Assembly (NCBI RefSeq): GCF_018130165.1
Contig: NZ_JAFCLZ010000011.1
Coordinates: 62,001 to 126,000 of the forward strand
DNA from: Bradyrhizobium sp. JYMT SZCCT0180
GTDB lineage: Bacteria > Pseudomonadota > Alphaproteobacteria > Rhizobiales > Xanthobacteraceae
Length of the DNA: 64,000 nt
Direction: 5' to 3'
Under the pieces are notes generated by a model that saw only the letters and a program-made list of their open reading frames with translations, had not been told where the DNA came from and searched no databases. The number at the start of each line of letters is the position of its first letter. Position 1 is the first letter of the stretch. The translations under genes and the position numbers were made by a program. Shown here one piece after another: positions 8,864 through 18,641 of this stretch.

Positions 8864-11011
8864 TCAGCTTTCCGGTACGAGAAAGATCGCGGCCAGCGGC
8901 GGAATCGTCAGCTTGAGTTCGGGGATGTTTCCCTCCAGCGTCCGGACCTCGCCGATATTGCCGACATTGCTGCCGCCATAATGCGCGGAGTCCGAATTGA
9001 ACACTTCTTTCCATTTGCCGGCAAACGGCACACGTACCCGGTAATCGTAGTAGACGTTGGGCGAGAAGTTCACGACCACGAGGCAGCGCGCTCGCGCATC
9101 AAGGCCCTTGCGGACCCAGGCAAAGACGTTGCCGCCGGAATCATGGGTGATCACCCATTCGAAGCCCGGCTGGCTGCAATCCAGCTCGTGCAGCGCCGGC
9201 ACCGTGCGATAGAGGTGGTTGAGGTCGCGGACCAGGCTGTGGATGCCGGCATGCCTTGGTTGTTGCAGCAGGTGCCAATCCAGCGAGTGATCGTGATTCC
9301 ACTCGCGCTCCTGGCCGAACTCGCAGCCCATGAACATCAGCTTCTTGCCGGGATGCCCGAACATGAAGCTGTAATAGGCGCGCAAATTCGCAAAACGCTG
9401 CCAGTCGTCGCCGGGCATCCGTCCGAGGATCGAGCGTTTGCCGTGCACGACTTCGTCATGCGACAGCGGCAGGATGAAGTTCTCCGAGAACGCATATTGC
9501 AGGCCGAACAGGATGTCGCCGTGATGGAATTTGCGGTGGATCGGATCCTTGCCGATGTATTTCAGCGTGTCGTGCATCCAGCCCATGTTCCACTTGTAGC
9601 CGAAGCCGAGCCCGCCATATTCGACCGGGCGGGAGACTTGCGGCCAGGCGGTGGATTCTTCCGCCGCGGTGGTGGCGTCCGGGAAGCGTCCGAACACTTC
9701 GGTGTTGAAGCGGCGCAGGAAGCCGATGGCTTCGAGATTTTCCCGCCCGCCATGCTGGTTTGGAATCCATTCGCCGGCGGGCCTCGAGTAGTCGAGATAG
9801 AGCATCGAGGCCACCGCATCGACGCGCAGTCCGTCGATGGCGTAGCGCTCCAGCCAGAACAGCGCGTTCGACACCAGGAAATTCACCACTTCGGTACGGC
9901 CGTAATTGTAGATCAGCGTGCCCCAGTCGAGATGGCGGCCCTGCAAGGGGTTGGCGTGTTCGTACAATGCGGTGCCGTCGAAATGGCCGAGGCCATGGGG
10001 ATCGTCGGGGAAGTGCCCGGGTACCCAGTCGAGCAGCACGGCGATGCCCTCGCGATGGAAGGCATCGACCAGTGCGGCAAAATCCTCCGGCGTGCCGAAC
10101 CGGCTGGTGGGTGCGAACAGGCCGGTCGGCTGATAGCCCCACGAGCCGTCGAACGGATGTTCGCTGATGGGAAGAAGTTCGACATGGGTAAATCCGAGAT
10201 CCCTGACATAGGCCGGAAGCTGCTCGGCGAGCTCGCGGTAAGTCAGCCACTCGTTGCTGCCCTTGCGCCGCCATGAGCCGAGATGAACCTCGTAAATCGA
10301 CATCGGCGCGTTCAACGCATTCATTCCCGTCGGTGCCGGGCGCGGACGCGGCAGGTTCGCCTGGTCGAAAACGATCGAGGCAGTCTTGGGACGCACTTCG
10401 GCGGCAAAGGCGACCGGATCGGACTTCAGCGGCAAATGCTGTCCGTTGGGTTCGATGATGTCGAACTTGTAGTGGTCGCCGACGTTGGCGCGAGGAATGA
10501 ACAGCTCCCAATAGCCGACGCCGCGCACCCGCATCGGGTGCCGGCGCGGATTCCAGTAATTGAAATCGCCGACCACGCTGACGCCGCGGGCGTTCGGCGC
10601 CAGCACGACAAAGGCCACGCCCTCGACGCCTTCGAGCGTCATCGGATGGGCGCCGAGCTTGTCGTAGATGCGCTGATGGGTGCCCTCGCCGAGCAGGTAA
10701 AGGTCGAAGTCGCTCAGGACGGGCGGAAAGCGGTAGGGGTCGTCGAGTTCGACCAGTTTGTCGCCGAACCGGGCGCGCAATTGATAGCGCGTAGAGCCGT
10801 TCGGCAGCGCACCGGCAAATAGCCCGGCATCGTGGATCCGCGCCAGCGGCGCCCGTTCACCATGTTCACCGATTGCCTCGACATTGGAGGCTTCCGGCAG
10901 GAACGCACGCACGATCTTGCGGTCGCCCTCGGTATGGAGGCCGAGATAATGGAATGGGTCGGTGTGATTGCCCTGGATGATCGCATAGGCCTCGGCGGGT
11001 AGCTTGGTCAT
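8864..11011 (-). CDS. glgB: 1,4-alpha-glucan branching enzyme
   Basis: Makes alpha-1,6 branches in glycogen. It has 715 residues with the usual architecture: an N-terminal beta domain (about 1-110), CBM48 (about 110-220, FVVLAPNARGVSVVGDFNYW), a GH13 barrel with DGLRVDAVASMLYLDYSR (nucleophile Asp), AEESTAWP (acid Glu) and LSHDEVVHGKRS, and a C-terminal all-beta domain. The start overlaps the treS stop by four bases, indicating coupled translation. No glgA, glgC or glgP is present in the window, so this enzyme must serve glucans made elsewhere or by the TreS/maltokinase route. Confidence 0.96.
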   Translation of the reverse strand: MTKLPAEAYAIIQGNHTDPFHYLGLHTEGDRKIVRAFLPEASNVEAIGEHGERAPLARIHDAGLFAGALPNGSTRYQLRARFGDKLVELDDPYRFPPVLSDFDLYLLGEGTHQRIYDKLGAHPMTLEGVEGVAFVVLAPNARGVSVVGDFNYWNPRRHPMRVRGVGYWELFIPRANVGDHYKFDIIEPNGQHLPLKSDPVAFAAEVRPKTASIVFDQANLPRPRPAPTGMNALNAPMSIYEVHLGSWRRKGSNEWLTYRELAEQLPAYVRDLGFTHVELLPISEHPFDGSWGYQPTGLFAPTSRFGTPEDFAALVDAFHREGIAVLLDWVPGHFPDDPHGLGHFDGTALYEHANPLQGRHLDWGTLIYNYGRTEVVNFLVSNALFWLERYAIDGLRVDAVASMLYLDYSRPAGEWIPNQHGGRENLEAIGFLRRFNTEVFGRFPDATTAAEESTAWPQVSRPVEYGGLGFGYKWNMGWMHDTLKYIGKDPIHRKFHHGDILFGLQYAFSENFILPLSHDEVVHGKRSILGRMPGDDWQRFANLRAYYSFMFGHPGKKLMFMGCEFGQEREWNHDHSLDWHLLQQPRHAGIHSLVRDLNHLYRTVPALHELDCSQPGFEWVITHDSGGNVFAWVRKGLDARARCLVVVNFSPNVYYDYRVRVPFAGKWKEVFNSDSAHYGGSNVGNIGEVRTLEGNIPELKLTIPPLAAIFLVPES

Positions 11012-14000
11012 AAGGCCTCAAGCGACTGTTGCGGCAAAATACGGAGCATTCCGGTCAAGGCCGTTCGTAGCCAATCCGGCCGGTAGGATAGTTCATATTC
11101 GATCTCGTAGCATGCCTTCTCCAGCAGGAAGAAGTTGAGCATCTGCTCGGCGGCTTCAGGGTCGGCTGGCCAAAGGCGCTTGTTAACCATGGCTTCGCGA
11201 TAGGCGACCAGGAACGCGGCGGTCGCCCGATTGCGCCACTCGGCGAGCGCAGCCCCGAGCTTGCCGTTTTCATCGTGGGCTACCTTGAGCGCCCGCTCAA
11301 GCGCTGCAGTCGTCGAATAATCGATCGAACGGACCATGCTGGCGACGTCGCGCGCCGCGGGTGCCTTGCGCCGACGCTCGGCGATGGAGCGCCGCGGGTC
11401 GCCGTCGAAATCGACGATGAAGATGTCGTCCTTGACGATCAGCAGCCGGCCAAGATGGAAGTCGCCGTGATGGCGGATATTGAGCCCGGCGTTTTCTTGC
11501 GGCAACAGCGCCTTCAGCCGATCGGGCAGGCCGGATTGCTGGGCCAACAGCTGATCGACCAACGGACGATCCGCCTCTTTCAGCGTATCGCGTCGCTGCT
11601 TCAGCGTGTCGAAGACTCGCTCGACGCGGGCCAGGGTGTCGCCGAACCAACGCTGGACATCCTCGTGCTTGATGGGCTCCGGCACGAAGTCGGGACGCTC
11701 ATTATTGCTGGCCAGTGCGACATGCATCTCGGCGACGCGCCGGCCAGCCTGCGACATGTAGCGCAGAAACGAGACCTGATCCTCGCTTTCCCTGACACGC
11801 TCGCTTGCCGCCAGCAGGCGCTGCTCGTCGACGAAGCGGTCGAGATAGGCCGCGGTCACGGCCCAGGCGTCGCCCTGGTTGGCGACGAAAGCATGCAGGA
11901 CGCCGATAGCGTTTCGTTCGTCACCGTCAATCAGTTCGGCGCTGCCGAGCAGTGCCGGCGTGTTGGCGAAGTTCGCGACGTCGGTCAGGAAGCGTCCCAT
12001 CTCGATCTCGGGAGTGATGCCGGCCTGCAGCGTGCGATAGATCTTCACGACATATTCCTCATCCACCTGCGCGGTGCTGTCGAGCCGTTCGGTCTCGATG
12101 ATGCGGATATGTTCGGGCTGCTTGATCGCCTTGTCGGAGAAACGGTTGGTCGGCCGGAATTCCAGCTTCAATCCCTGCTCGCTTTCGTCGACGATCAGCG
12201 ACTCCTTGAGGTTTCGCAGCAGGATCGCGATGAAGATCTGGTCGTTGGCGACGTCGAGCAGCGTTCCTTCGCGGGCGCCCTGACGCACGGCCGCCAGGGC
12301 GCGCGGGTTGTAGCGCTCGCGATCGAACCGCACCCATTCGATCTGCAGCGGAAGCACGTAGCGCGTGGTAACGCCGCGCTGTGTCGACTTGAAGAAGGCG
12401 AGCCATGGCCGGTTGTCGCCGATGTCGCAGAACGGGATTGCCGAAATCAATGTCGGCTGGATCGCCTTGGCCGATCGCTCCGGATACCAGCGCGTCCGCG
12501 CCAGATGCCCGGGCAGCACGTCGCGCTCGAACACGCCGCGGGTGCGCGCCAGCGAGACCCAGGTCGCGCCCAGCGGCACCACCAGCGTTTCGAATTCGGG
12601 GACGGCCCGGTGCACCACCGGCTCCGACTTGTCGCGCTCCTGCAGCTCGAACCAGTAAAAGCCGTAGGGTGCCAGCGTGATCATGTAGGGCAGTTCGCCG
12701 ATCGCGGGGAAGCGCGTGCGGCCGAGCATCTCCAGGGGAATCCGGTCCTTCCATGCCGACAGATCTAGTTCGGTGGCCTGTGCGGAGCGCGACAGATTGG
12801 CGACGCAGAGAATGGCCTCGTCCTCGTACTGGCGCACATAGCACAGCACCGAGCGGTTTTCCGGGCGGATGAACGTCATGGTGCCGCGGCCGAAAGCCAG
12901 CGTCGATTTGCGGACCGCGATCAGCCGTTTGGTGGCTGACAGCAGCGACGACAGGCTGCGCGACTGCGCCTCGACATTGACGGATTCATAGCCGTAGACG
13001 GGATCCATGATGGTGGGCGCATAAAGCCGCGCCGGATCGGCGCGCGAGAACCCACCATTGCGGTCCGGCGTCCATTGCATCGGCGTGCGCACGCCGTTGC
13101 GATCGCCGAGATAGATGTTGTCGCCCATGCCGATTTCGTCGCCGTAATAGATGATCGGCGTGCCCGGGAACGACAGCAGCAGCGAGTTCATCAGCTCGAT
13201 CTTGCGCCGGTCATTGTCCATCAGCGGCGCCAGGCGCCGGCGGATACCGACATTGATGCGGGCGCGGGGGTCGTTGGCGTAGGTCGACCACAAATAATCG
13301 CGCTCGACGTCGGTGACCATTTCCAGCGTCAGCTCGTCATGGTTGCGCAGGAACAGCGCCCACTGGCAATTGCTCGGAATGTCAGGCGTCTGCCGCAGGA
13401 TGTCGGTGATCGGAAAGCGGTCTTCCTGCGCGATCGCCATGTAGATGCGCGGCATCAGCGGAAAATGATAGGCCATGTGGCATTCATCGCTGCGGCCGAA
13501 ATATTCCTGCACGTCCTCGGGCCATTGGTTGGCCTCCGCCAGCAACACCTTGCCTTTGGCATAGGCGTCGAGCTCGATGCGCAGCCGCTTGATGATCGCG
13601 TGGGTCTCGGGCAGGTTCTCGTTGTTGGTGCCGTCGCGCTCGCACAGATAGGGAATGGCATCGAGGCGGAAACCATCGACGCCGGTATCGAGCCAGCGCT
13701 TCATCACCTTTACCAGCGCACTGACCACGCGCGGATTGTCGAAATTGAGATCCGGCTGGTGCGCGAAGAAGCGATGCCAGTAGAACTGGCCGGCTTCCGG
13801 GTCCCAGGTCCAGTTCGACTTCTCGGTATCGGTGAAGATGATCCGCGTGCCCTGGTATTTCTGGTCGGTATCGCTCCAGACATACCAGTTGCGCGCGCTC
13901 GAATCCGGGCCGCTGCGCCGGGCGCGCTTGAACCAGTCGTGCTGGTCGGAGGTGTGATTGACGACGAGCTCGGTGATGACGCGCAGGCCGCGCCGCTTGG

Positions 14001-14526
14001 CTTCCTGGATGAAGCGCCGGAAATCCTTCATCGTCCCGAAATCGGGATTGATGTCGCCATAGTCGGCGATGTCGTAGCCGTCGTCACGCCCGGGTGAGGG
14101 GTAGAACGGCAACAGCCATAGCGTGGTGACGCCGAGGTCCTGCAGGTAACCCAGCTTCTCCGTCAGTCCTGCGAAATCGCCGATGCCGTCATTGTTGCTG
14201 TCGGCAAAGGCCTTGACGTGGAGCTGATAGATGATGGCATCCTTGTACCAGAGCTCATCGTCGCTGGACTCGACGGCTGGCACCTCGCTTGCATCGATCG
14301 CAAAGCTGCCGCCGTCATGCAGCGGATCGGCAGCATCGAATCGGAAGGAGACGCCGGCCTTGGAGCTTTCGCCGGTTTGGACTTTTTTGTTCACGGTGAT
14401 GCCATAGCCATGGAAACGACGCCCCCATTTCACTTGCGAGAAAGGAGACGTTCCGGAGATATGTAGAATGCCGCTCGGCCGACTTTGGTTCCCTTGGAAC
14501 CGATTGAGGGGCTGAGCGTTAGACAC
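11008..14526 (-). CDS. treS: Trehalose synthase fused to maltokinase
   Basis: Bifunctional: the N-terminal GH13 part interconverts maltose and trehalose, and the C-terminal part phosphorylates maltose to maltose 1-phosphate. The TreS domain runs from about 90 to 640 (ELWYKDAIIYQLHVKAF, GVDGFRLDAIPYL, LLAEANQWPEDV, FLRNHDELTLEM). The maltokinase half (about 660-1172) shows the kinase-like HHGDFHLGRLLI and IVDFDGDP. Total 1172 residues. The start chosen is GTG at 14526 behind AGGGGAT. The first 90 residues are not typical, and the region also carries a promoter for malQ, so translation may begin further in (for example near 14394). First gene of the operon treS-glgB-glgX-treZ-treY. Confidence 0.92.
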   Translation of the reverse strand: MSNAQPLNRFQGNQSRPSGILHISGTSPFSQVKWGRRFHGYGITVNKKVQTGESSKAGVSFRFDAADPLHDGGSFAIDASEVPAVESSDDELWYKDAIIYQLHVKAFADSNNDGIGDFAGLTEKLGYLQDLGVTTLWLLPFYPSPGRDDGYDIADYGDINPDFGTMKDFRRFIQEAKRRGLRVITELVVNHTSDQHDWFKRARRSGPDSSARNWYVWSDTDQKYQGTRIIFTDTEKSNWTWDPEAGQFYWHRFFAHQPDLNFDNPRVVSALVKVMKRWLDTGVDGFRLDAIPYLCERDGTNNENLPETHAIIKRLRIELDAYAKGKVLLAEANQWPEDVQEYFGRSDECHMAYHFPLMPRIYMAIAQEDRFPITDILRQTPDIPSNCQWALFLRNHDELTLEMVTDVERDYLWSTYANDPRARINVGIRRRLAPLMDNDRRKIELMNSLLLSFPGTPIIYYGDEIGMGDNIYLGDRNGVRTPMQWTPDRNGGFSRADPARLYAPTIMDPVYGYESVNVEAQSRSLSSLLSATKRLIAVRKSTLAFGRGTMTFIRPENRSVLCYVRQYEDEAILCVANLSRSAQATELDLSAWKDRIPLEMLGRTRFPAIGELPYMITLAPYGFYWFELQERDKSEPVVHRAVPEFETLVVPLGATWVSLARTRGVFERDVLPGHLARTRWYPERSAKAIQPTLISAIPFCDIGDNRPWLAFFKSTQRGVTTRYVLPLQIEWVRFDRERYNPRALAAVRQGAREGTLLDVANDQIFIAILLRNLKESLIVDESEQGLKLEFRPTNRFSDKAIKQPEHIRIIETERLDSTAQVDEEYVVKIYRTLQAGITPEIEMGRFLTDVANFANTPALLGSAELIDGDERNAIGVLHAFVANQGDAWAVTAAYLDRFVDEQRLLAASERVRESEDQVSFLRYMSQAGRRVAEMHVALASNNERPDFVPEPIKHEDVQRWFGDTLARVERVFDTLKQRRDTLKEADRPLVDQLLAQQSGLPDRLKALLPQENAGLNIRHHGDFHLGRLLIVKDDIFIVDFDGDPRRSIAERRRKAPAARDVASMVRSIDYSTTAALERALKVAHDENGKLGAALAEWRNRATAAFLVAYREAMVNKRLWPADPEAAEQMLNFFLLEKACYEIEYELSYRPDWLRTALTGMLRILPQQSLEAL
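14496..14520 (+). promoter_or_regulatory. EcfG-type general stress promoter facing malQ
   Basis: GGAAC at 14496-14500, a 16-base spacer and CGTT at 14517-14520 match the alphaproteobacterial sigma-EcfG consensus exactly. The predicted start of transcription, around 14527, gives malQ a leader of about 70 bases. The site lies inside the first codons assigned to divergent treS. Confidence 0.75.
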
Positions 14527-14598
14527 CGTCTATCCCCTTCCTGTATTTGGACAATTTCGCGACGCCTCTGAGACGTTTGCGTGCAAACTGCGTGCCGA

Positions 14599-16545
14599 AT
14601 GGACCTTTTCGCTCAAGCTGCTAGCCAGGGAATCCAGACCGAATTCGTGGACGGTCAGGGTCACCGCCGTGTGACTGATACGGCCGCCCTCAAAATTATC
14701 CTCGATGCCTTGCCGCCGCAGACCCCGGGCCCGTTCATCGGCGGCCCGGTCGTGGTGCGGTCCGGGCTGCCTGCGCGGACCGAGCTTTCGGCTGCCGCAA
14801 GGCTCCCGGTTCGATGGAAAATCGTGGCCGATCACAAGGTTATCGCAGAAGGCGAGGCCGTCGATCGCGTCATTGCCTGGCCGCTGGATCTGCCGCTGGG
14901 CGTCCATCGGCTGCAGCTGACCGATGCCGAATCCACCACCGAAGACGTGCCGCTGCTGTCGGCGTCGCCAAGGGCTTTTGGCGGCGATTTCGACCGCTGC
15001 TGGTTGCTCGCGGTCCAGCTCTATAGCGTCCGCTCGGCGCGCAACTGGGGGATCGGCGACTTCACCGACCTCAAAGGCCTGATCGAGCTCGCGAACCATC
15101 TGGGCGCCGATGGCGTCGGCCTCAATCCGCTGCATGCCCTGTTCGACGATCGTCCCGGTGATTGCAGTCCGTATTCGCCGAACAGCCGGCTGTTTCTCAA
15201 CGCGCTCTATGTCGATGTCGAGACCATCCCGGAATTCCGCATCGACGCCGCGACAAGGGATGGGCTGGCGCGGGTCAGAGAAGGCGAGATGATCGACTAT
15301 GTCGCTGTCGCCGGATTGAAATGGCGCGCACTGCGATCGGCATTCGCCGCGTTCGAAGCCGATGCGACACAAGGGCGCAGGCAGGAGTTTGAAAAATTTC
15401 GTGCCGAGCGCGCGCCGTTACTGTCGCACTTCGCCTGCTTCGAGACGCTCCGGCACAAATTCAAAAAGCCCTGGTGGGAATGGCCGGACGAATGGCGGCA
15501 ACCGGACGACGCCAAATGCGCTGAACTGCGCAAGGGTCCGGACGCCGCCGAAATCGCGTTTGTCGAATTCGTGCAATGGACGGCCGATCGGCAATTGGCG
15601 GCTGCAAAAGACCGCGCGCTCGAGCTCGGCATGAGGGTCGGGCTCTATCTCGACGTCGCCGTCGGCGTGCAAGCCGACGGTTTCGATGCGTGGAACGAAC
15701 AGGTGGCGATCTCGCGGCATCTCGGTGTCGGCGCGCCGCCCGATCCGCTCAACACCGCGGGCCAGAGCTGGGGCCTTGCCGGCTTCAACGCGACCGGGCT
15801 GGAGCTGAAATCCTTCGCGCCCTATCGCGAAATGCTGCGCGCCTCGATGCGGCACGCCGGCGCGATCCGGCTCGACCACGTATTGGGTTTGAAGCGGCTT
15901 TATCTGGTGCCGCAGGGCTTCAGCGCCGCCGACGGCGTCTATGTGCCGATGCCGTTCGAGGCGTTATTGGCCGCAACCGCGCAGGAAAGCATCGCGCAGC
16001 GCTGCGTCGTGATCGGCGAAGACCTGGGCACCGTGCCGGAAGGTTTTCGCGACCAGATTGCCGGATGGGGCATCTGGTCCTATCTGGTGATGATGTTCGA
16101 GCGCGAGGACCACGGTCCGTTCAAGAGCCTCGATCACTATCTCGCCAATGCGCTGGTCACCTTCAACACCCACGATCTCTCGACCTATGCCGGCTGGCGC
16201 TCTTTTGGCGACCTCAAGACCAAGCGCGCGCTCGGCATCGACCCCGGCGAAAGCGACGATGCGCGCTGGCACGCGCTGGCGATGCTGGACAATTTGCTGC
16301 GCGGTAACGGCATCGACAATAACGACCTCTATTCCGTGGCAAATTTCCTCGCGCGCACGCCATCACGGCTGCTCGCGATCGCGCTGGAGGATTTTTTGGG
16401 TCTGGTGGACCAGCCCAATATTCCCGGCACGGTCGACGAACACCCGAACTGGCGTCGCCGGCTGCCGGTGCCGCTTGAGCAGATCGCGTCCACGATCGAC
16501 GTTGCCGCGCTGAAGGCCGCGACACGCGAGCGGTCGCGCGGATAG
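14599..16545 (+). CDS. malQ: 4-alpha-glucanotransferase (amylomaltase, GH77)
   Basis: Transfers maltooligosaccharide segments between glucans, recycling short dextrins. About 648 residues with GH77 motifs: an N-terminal substrate-binding region, WGIGDFTDLKGLIELA, AGAIRLDHVLGLKRL with the nucleophile Asp, VVIGEDLGTVPEGF with the acid Glu, and FNTHDLSTYAGW. A GTG at 14581 would add six residues; the ATG at 14599 (MDLFAQAASQGIQ) is preferred for the family N-terminus, though no strong ribosome site precedes either. Divergent from the treS operon, followed by the GH15 gene 24 bases later. An EcfG promoter at 14496-14520 points at it. Confidence 0.93.
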   Translation: MDLFAQAASQGIQTEFVDGQGHRRVTDTAALKIILDALPPQTPGPFIGGPVVVRSGLPARTELSAAARLPVRWKIVADHKVIAEGEAVDRVIAWPLDLPLGVHRLQLTDAESTTEDVPLLSASPRAFGGDFDRCWLLAVQLYSVRSARNWGIGDFTDLKGLIELANHLGADGVGLNPLHALFDDRPGDCSPYSPNSRLFLNALYVDVETIPEFRIDAATRDGLARVREGEMIDYVAVAGLKWRALRSAFAAFEADATQGRRQEFEKFRAERAPLLSHFACFETLRHKFKKPWWEWPDEWRQPDDAKCAELRKGPDAAEIAFVEFVQWTADRQLAAAKDRALELGMRVGLYLDVAVGVQADGFDAWNEQVAISRHLGVGAPPDPLNTAGQSWGLAGFNATGLELKSFAPYREMLRASMRHAGAIRLDHVLGLKRLYLVPQGFSAADGVYVPMPFEALLAATAQESIAQRCVVIGEDLGTVPEGFRDQIAGWGIWSYLVMMFEREDHGPFKSLDHYLANALVTFNTHDLSTYAGWRSFGDLKTKRALGIDPGESDDARWHALAMLDNLLRGNGIDNNDLYSVANFLARTPSRLLAIALEDFLGLVDQPNIPGTVDEHPNWRRRLPVPLEQIASTIDVAALKAATRERSRG

Positions 16546-16569
16546 GCCCGATCCAGGTGGTGGCAAGCC

Positions 16570-18369
16570 TTGTCGTGCAGGATAGAAGACTACGGATTGA
16601 TCGGCGATTGCGAGACGGCGGCGCTGGTCGGTCGTGACGGCTCGATCGACTGGCTGTGCTGGCCAGCGTTCGATTCCGACGCCTGCTTTGCCGCGCTGCT
16701 CGGCACCCACAAGCATGGCCGCTGGCTGATTGCGCCCGCAGAAGAGATCACCAAGACGTCACGCCGCTATCGGGGCGATACGCTGATCCTGGAAACGCGG
16801 TTTGAGACCGCCAATGGCGTGGTCGAGCTGATCGATTTCATGCCGCCGCGCGGCAATGCCTCAGATGTAGTGCGGCTGGTGCGCGGGGTCAGTGGCCGGG
16901 TAAAATTGCGGATGCAATTGGTGATCCGCTTTGGTTTTGGCGCCGACATTCCCTGGGTCAGGAAAAGCGAAGACGGCTCGGGACTGCTCGCGATTTGCGG
17001 GCCTGACATGACCGTGCTGCGAACGCCGGTCGCGACCCGCGGCGAGGACCTGACCACGGTGGCGGAGTTCTGGGTAGGCGAGGGCGATACCGTGCCCTTT
17101 GTCCTTACCTACGGGCCCTCGCATCTGGCGGTGCCCGCGCCGATCGATCCCGCGGTCGCTTTGCAGGAAACCGAGGCGTTCTGGAGCGAATGGAGCGCTC
17201 GCTGTGCTTACGAAGGCGAACATCGCGACCTCGTGATGCGCTCGCTGATCACGCTCAAAGCGCTGACCTATGCGCCGACCGGCGGCATCGTCGCGGCGCC
17301 CACCACCTCGCTGCCGGAAAAACTCGGCGGCGCACGCAATTGGGACTATCGCTTCTGCTGGCTGCGCGATGCCACCTTTACGCTGCTGGCGCTGATGAAC
17401 TCGGGCTATACCGAGGAAGCCCTCGCCTGGCACAATTGGCTGTTGCGCGCGGTGGCGGGTTCGCCGGCCAACATGCAAATCATGTACGGCATCATGGGGG
17501 AGCGGCGGCTCCTGGAATGGGAAGCCGGCTGGCTCCCGGGCTATGAGGGCGCACAGCCGGTCCGGGTCGGCAATGCCGCGCATGCGCAGCTGCAACTCGA
17601 TGTCTATGGCGAACTGATCGACGCCTTCCATCAATGGCGAATAGCCAAACTCGAACTCTATGAAGGAAGCTGGGCGCTCGAATGCACGGTGCTGGAGCAT
17701 CTGGCCGAACAATGGGATCAGCCGGATCACGGCATCTGGGAGCGCCGCGGCGACGGCAAGCACTATGTCTCCTCCAAGGTGATGTGCTGGGTCGCCTTCG
17801 ACCGTGGCATCAAAAGCGTCGAAAAATTCGGCTTCAAGGCGCCGCTGGAAAAGTGGCGGACGCTGCGCGACACCATCCATCGCGACGTCTGCGAAAAGGG
17901 TTTTGATCGCGAGCTGAACGCGTTCGTCGAATCCTACGGTTCGAAAATGCTGGATGCCAGCATCCTGTTGCTGCCCTCGGTGGGGTTCCTGGAACCGACG
18001 GATCCCCGCGTGCGGGGAACGCTGGCCGCCATCGAGAAATACCTGATGCGGGACGGCTTCGTGTTGCGGCATGACCCCCGTGAAGTCGAGCAGCAGCCGG
18101 CGGAAGGTGCATTCCTGGCCTGCAGCCTCTGGCTCGCCGATGCCTATGTGCTGACGGGAGAACTCGACAAGGCGCGGGCGTTGTTCGAGCGCGTGGTCGC
18201 GATTGCCAATGATGTCGGCCTGCTGGCCGAAGAGTTCGACACCGGCGCTGGCCGCCAGACCGGCAATTTCCCGCAAGCGTTGACGCATATCGCGCTGATC
18301 AATACCGCCCATAACCTCAGCGCGGCGAAGCAGACCACCGAGAAGCCGGCGATGCAGCGGTCGAAGTAG
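16570..18369 (+). CDS. Glycoside hydrolase family 15 (glucoamylase-like) protein
   Basis: A 599-residue cytoplasmic protein of the bacterial GH15 family, which hydrolyses glucose from alpha-glucans or, in some members, trehalose. An N-terminal beta domain (about 1-240, starting RIEDYGLIGDCETAALVGR) is followed by an (alpha/alpha)6 barrel: RNWDYRFCWLRDATFTLLAL, AHAQLQLDVYGE, a first catalytic Glu in DHGIWERR and the base in LLAEEFD. The start is TTG at 16570, placed by AGGTGG nine bases upstream and by the family N-terminus MSxRIEDY; no ATG is available in frame. It probably shares the malQ transcript. A trehalase activity cannot be excluded from sequence alone. Confidence 0.88.
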   Translation: MSCRIEDYGLIGDCETAALVGRDGSIDWLCWPAFDSDACFAALLGTHKHGRWLIAPAEEITKTSRRYRGDTLILETRFETANGVVELIDFMPPRGNASDVVRLVRGVSGRVKLRMQLVIRFGFGADIPWVRKSEDGSGLLAICGPDMTVLRTPVATRGEDLTTVAEFWVGEGDTVPFVLTYGPSHLAVPAPIDPAVALQETEAFWSEWSARCAYEGEHRDLVMRSLITLKALTYAPTGGIVAAPTTSLPEKLGGARNWDYRFCWLRDATFTLLALMNSGYTEEALAWHNWLLRAVAGSPANMQIMYGIMGERRLLEWEAGWLPGYEGAQPVRVGNAAHAQLQLDVYGELIDAFHQWRIAKLELYEGSWALECTVLEHLAEQWDQPDHGIWERRGDGKHYVSSKVMCWVAFDRGIKSVEKFGFKAPLEKWRTLRDTIHRDVCEKGFDRELNAFVESYGSKMLDASILLLPSVGFLEPTDPRVRGTLAAIEKYLMRDGFVLRHDPREVEQQPAEGAFLACSLWLADAYVLTGELDKARALFERVVAIANDVGLLAEEFDTGAGRQTGNFPQALTHIALINTAHNLSAAKQTTEKPAMQRSK

Positions 18370-18392
18370 GCTATCGCGCCGAATTGACGTCG

Positions 18393-18468
18393 CGCGAGCC
18401 GGCACCCAATCGCACGGCTGCGGGCGGGGCTGGGTGCCTGCATACCTCTGGATGGATACCGGCTCGCG
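18393..18468. repeat. Inverted repeat between convergent GH15 and HAD genes
   Basis: Arms CGCGAGCCGG (18393-18402) and CCGGCTCGCG (18459-18468) are perfect complements; CACCCA and TGGGTG pair inside. The structure could fold in both transcripts and act as a bidirectional end or RNA-stabilising element, but no T-tract is present. A second small hairpin, CCCCG-AAAAC-CGGGG, lies near 18517. The remainder of the 272-base gap (18370-18641) shows no gene. Confidence 0.55.
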
Positions 18469-18641
18469 CCTGCCGATGCACACCCGTTGGCGGAAATGGT
18501 GTGGGGTATCGGCAACCCCGAAAACCGGGGCGACCAATGCAATAAAGCGGATATGCCGAGCGAAAGCTTTGGCGACTTATGGATTTATTCTTGAGACGTG
18601 CTTGATTTCGCACTCTCACAGCGACGATACGAAACGGTTGG

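Noticed and set aside
2945..14097. Long plus-strand frames opposite treY, treZ, glgX, glgB and treS (for example 2945-4345, 5826-7007, 8981-10276, 11275-12768, 13075-14097)
   Set aside because: All are antisense to well-identified GH13 genes and read as Arg-, Gln- and Val-rich low-complexity translations without motifs.
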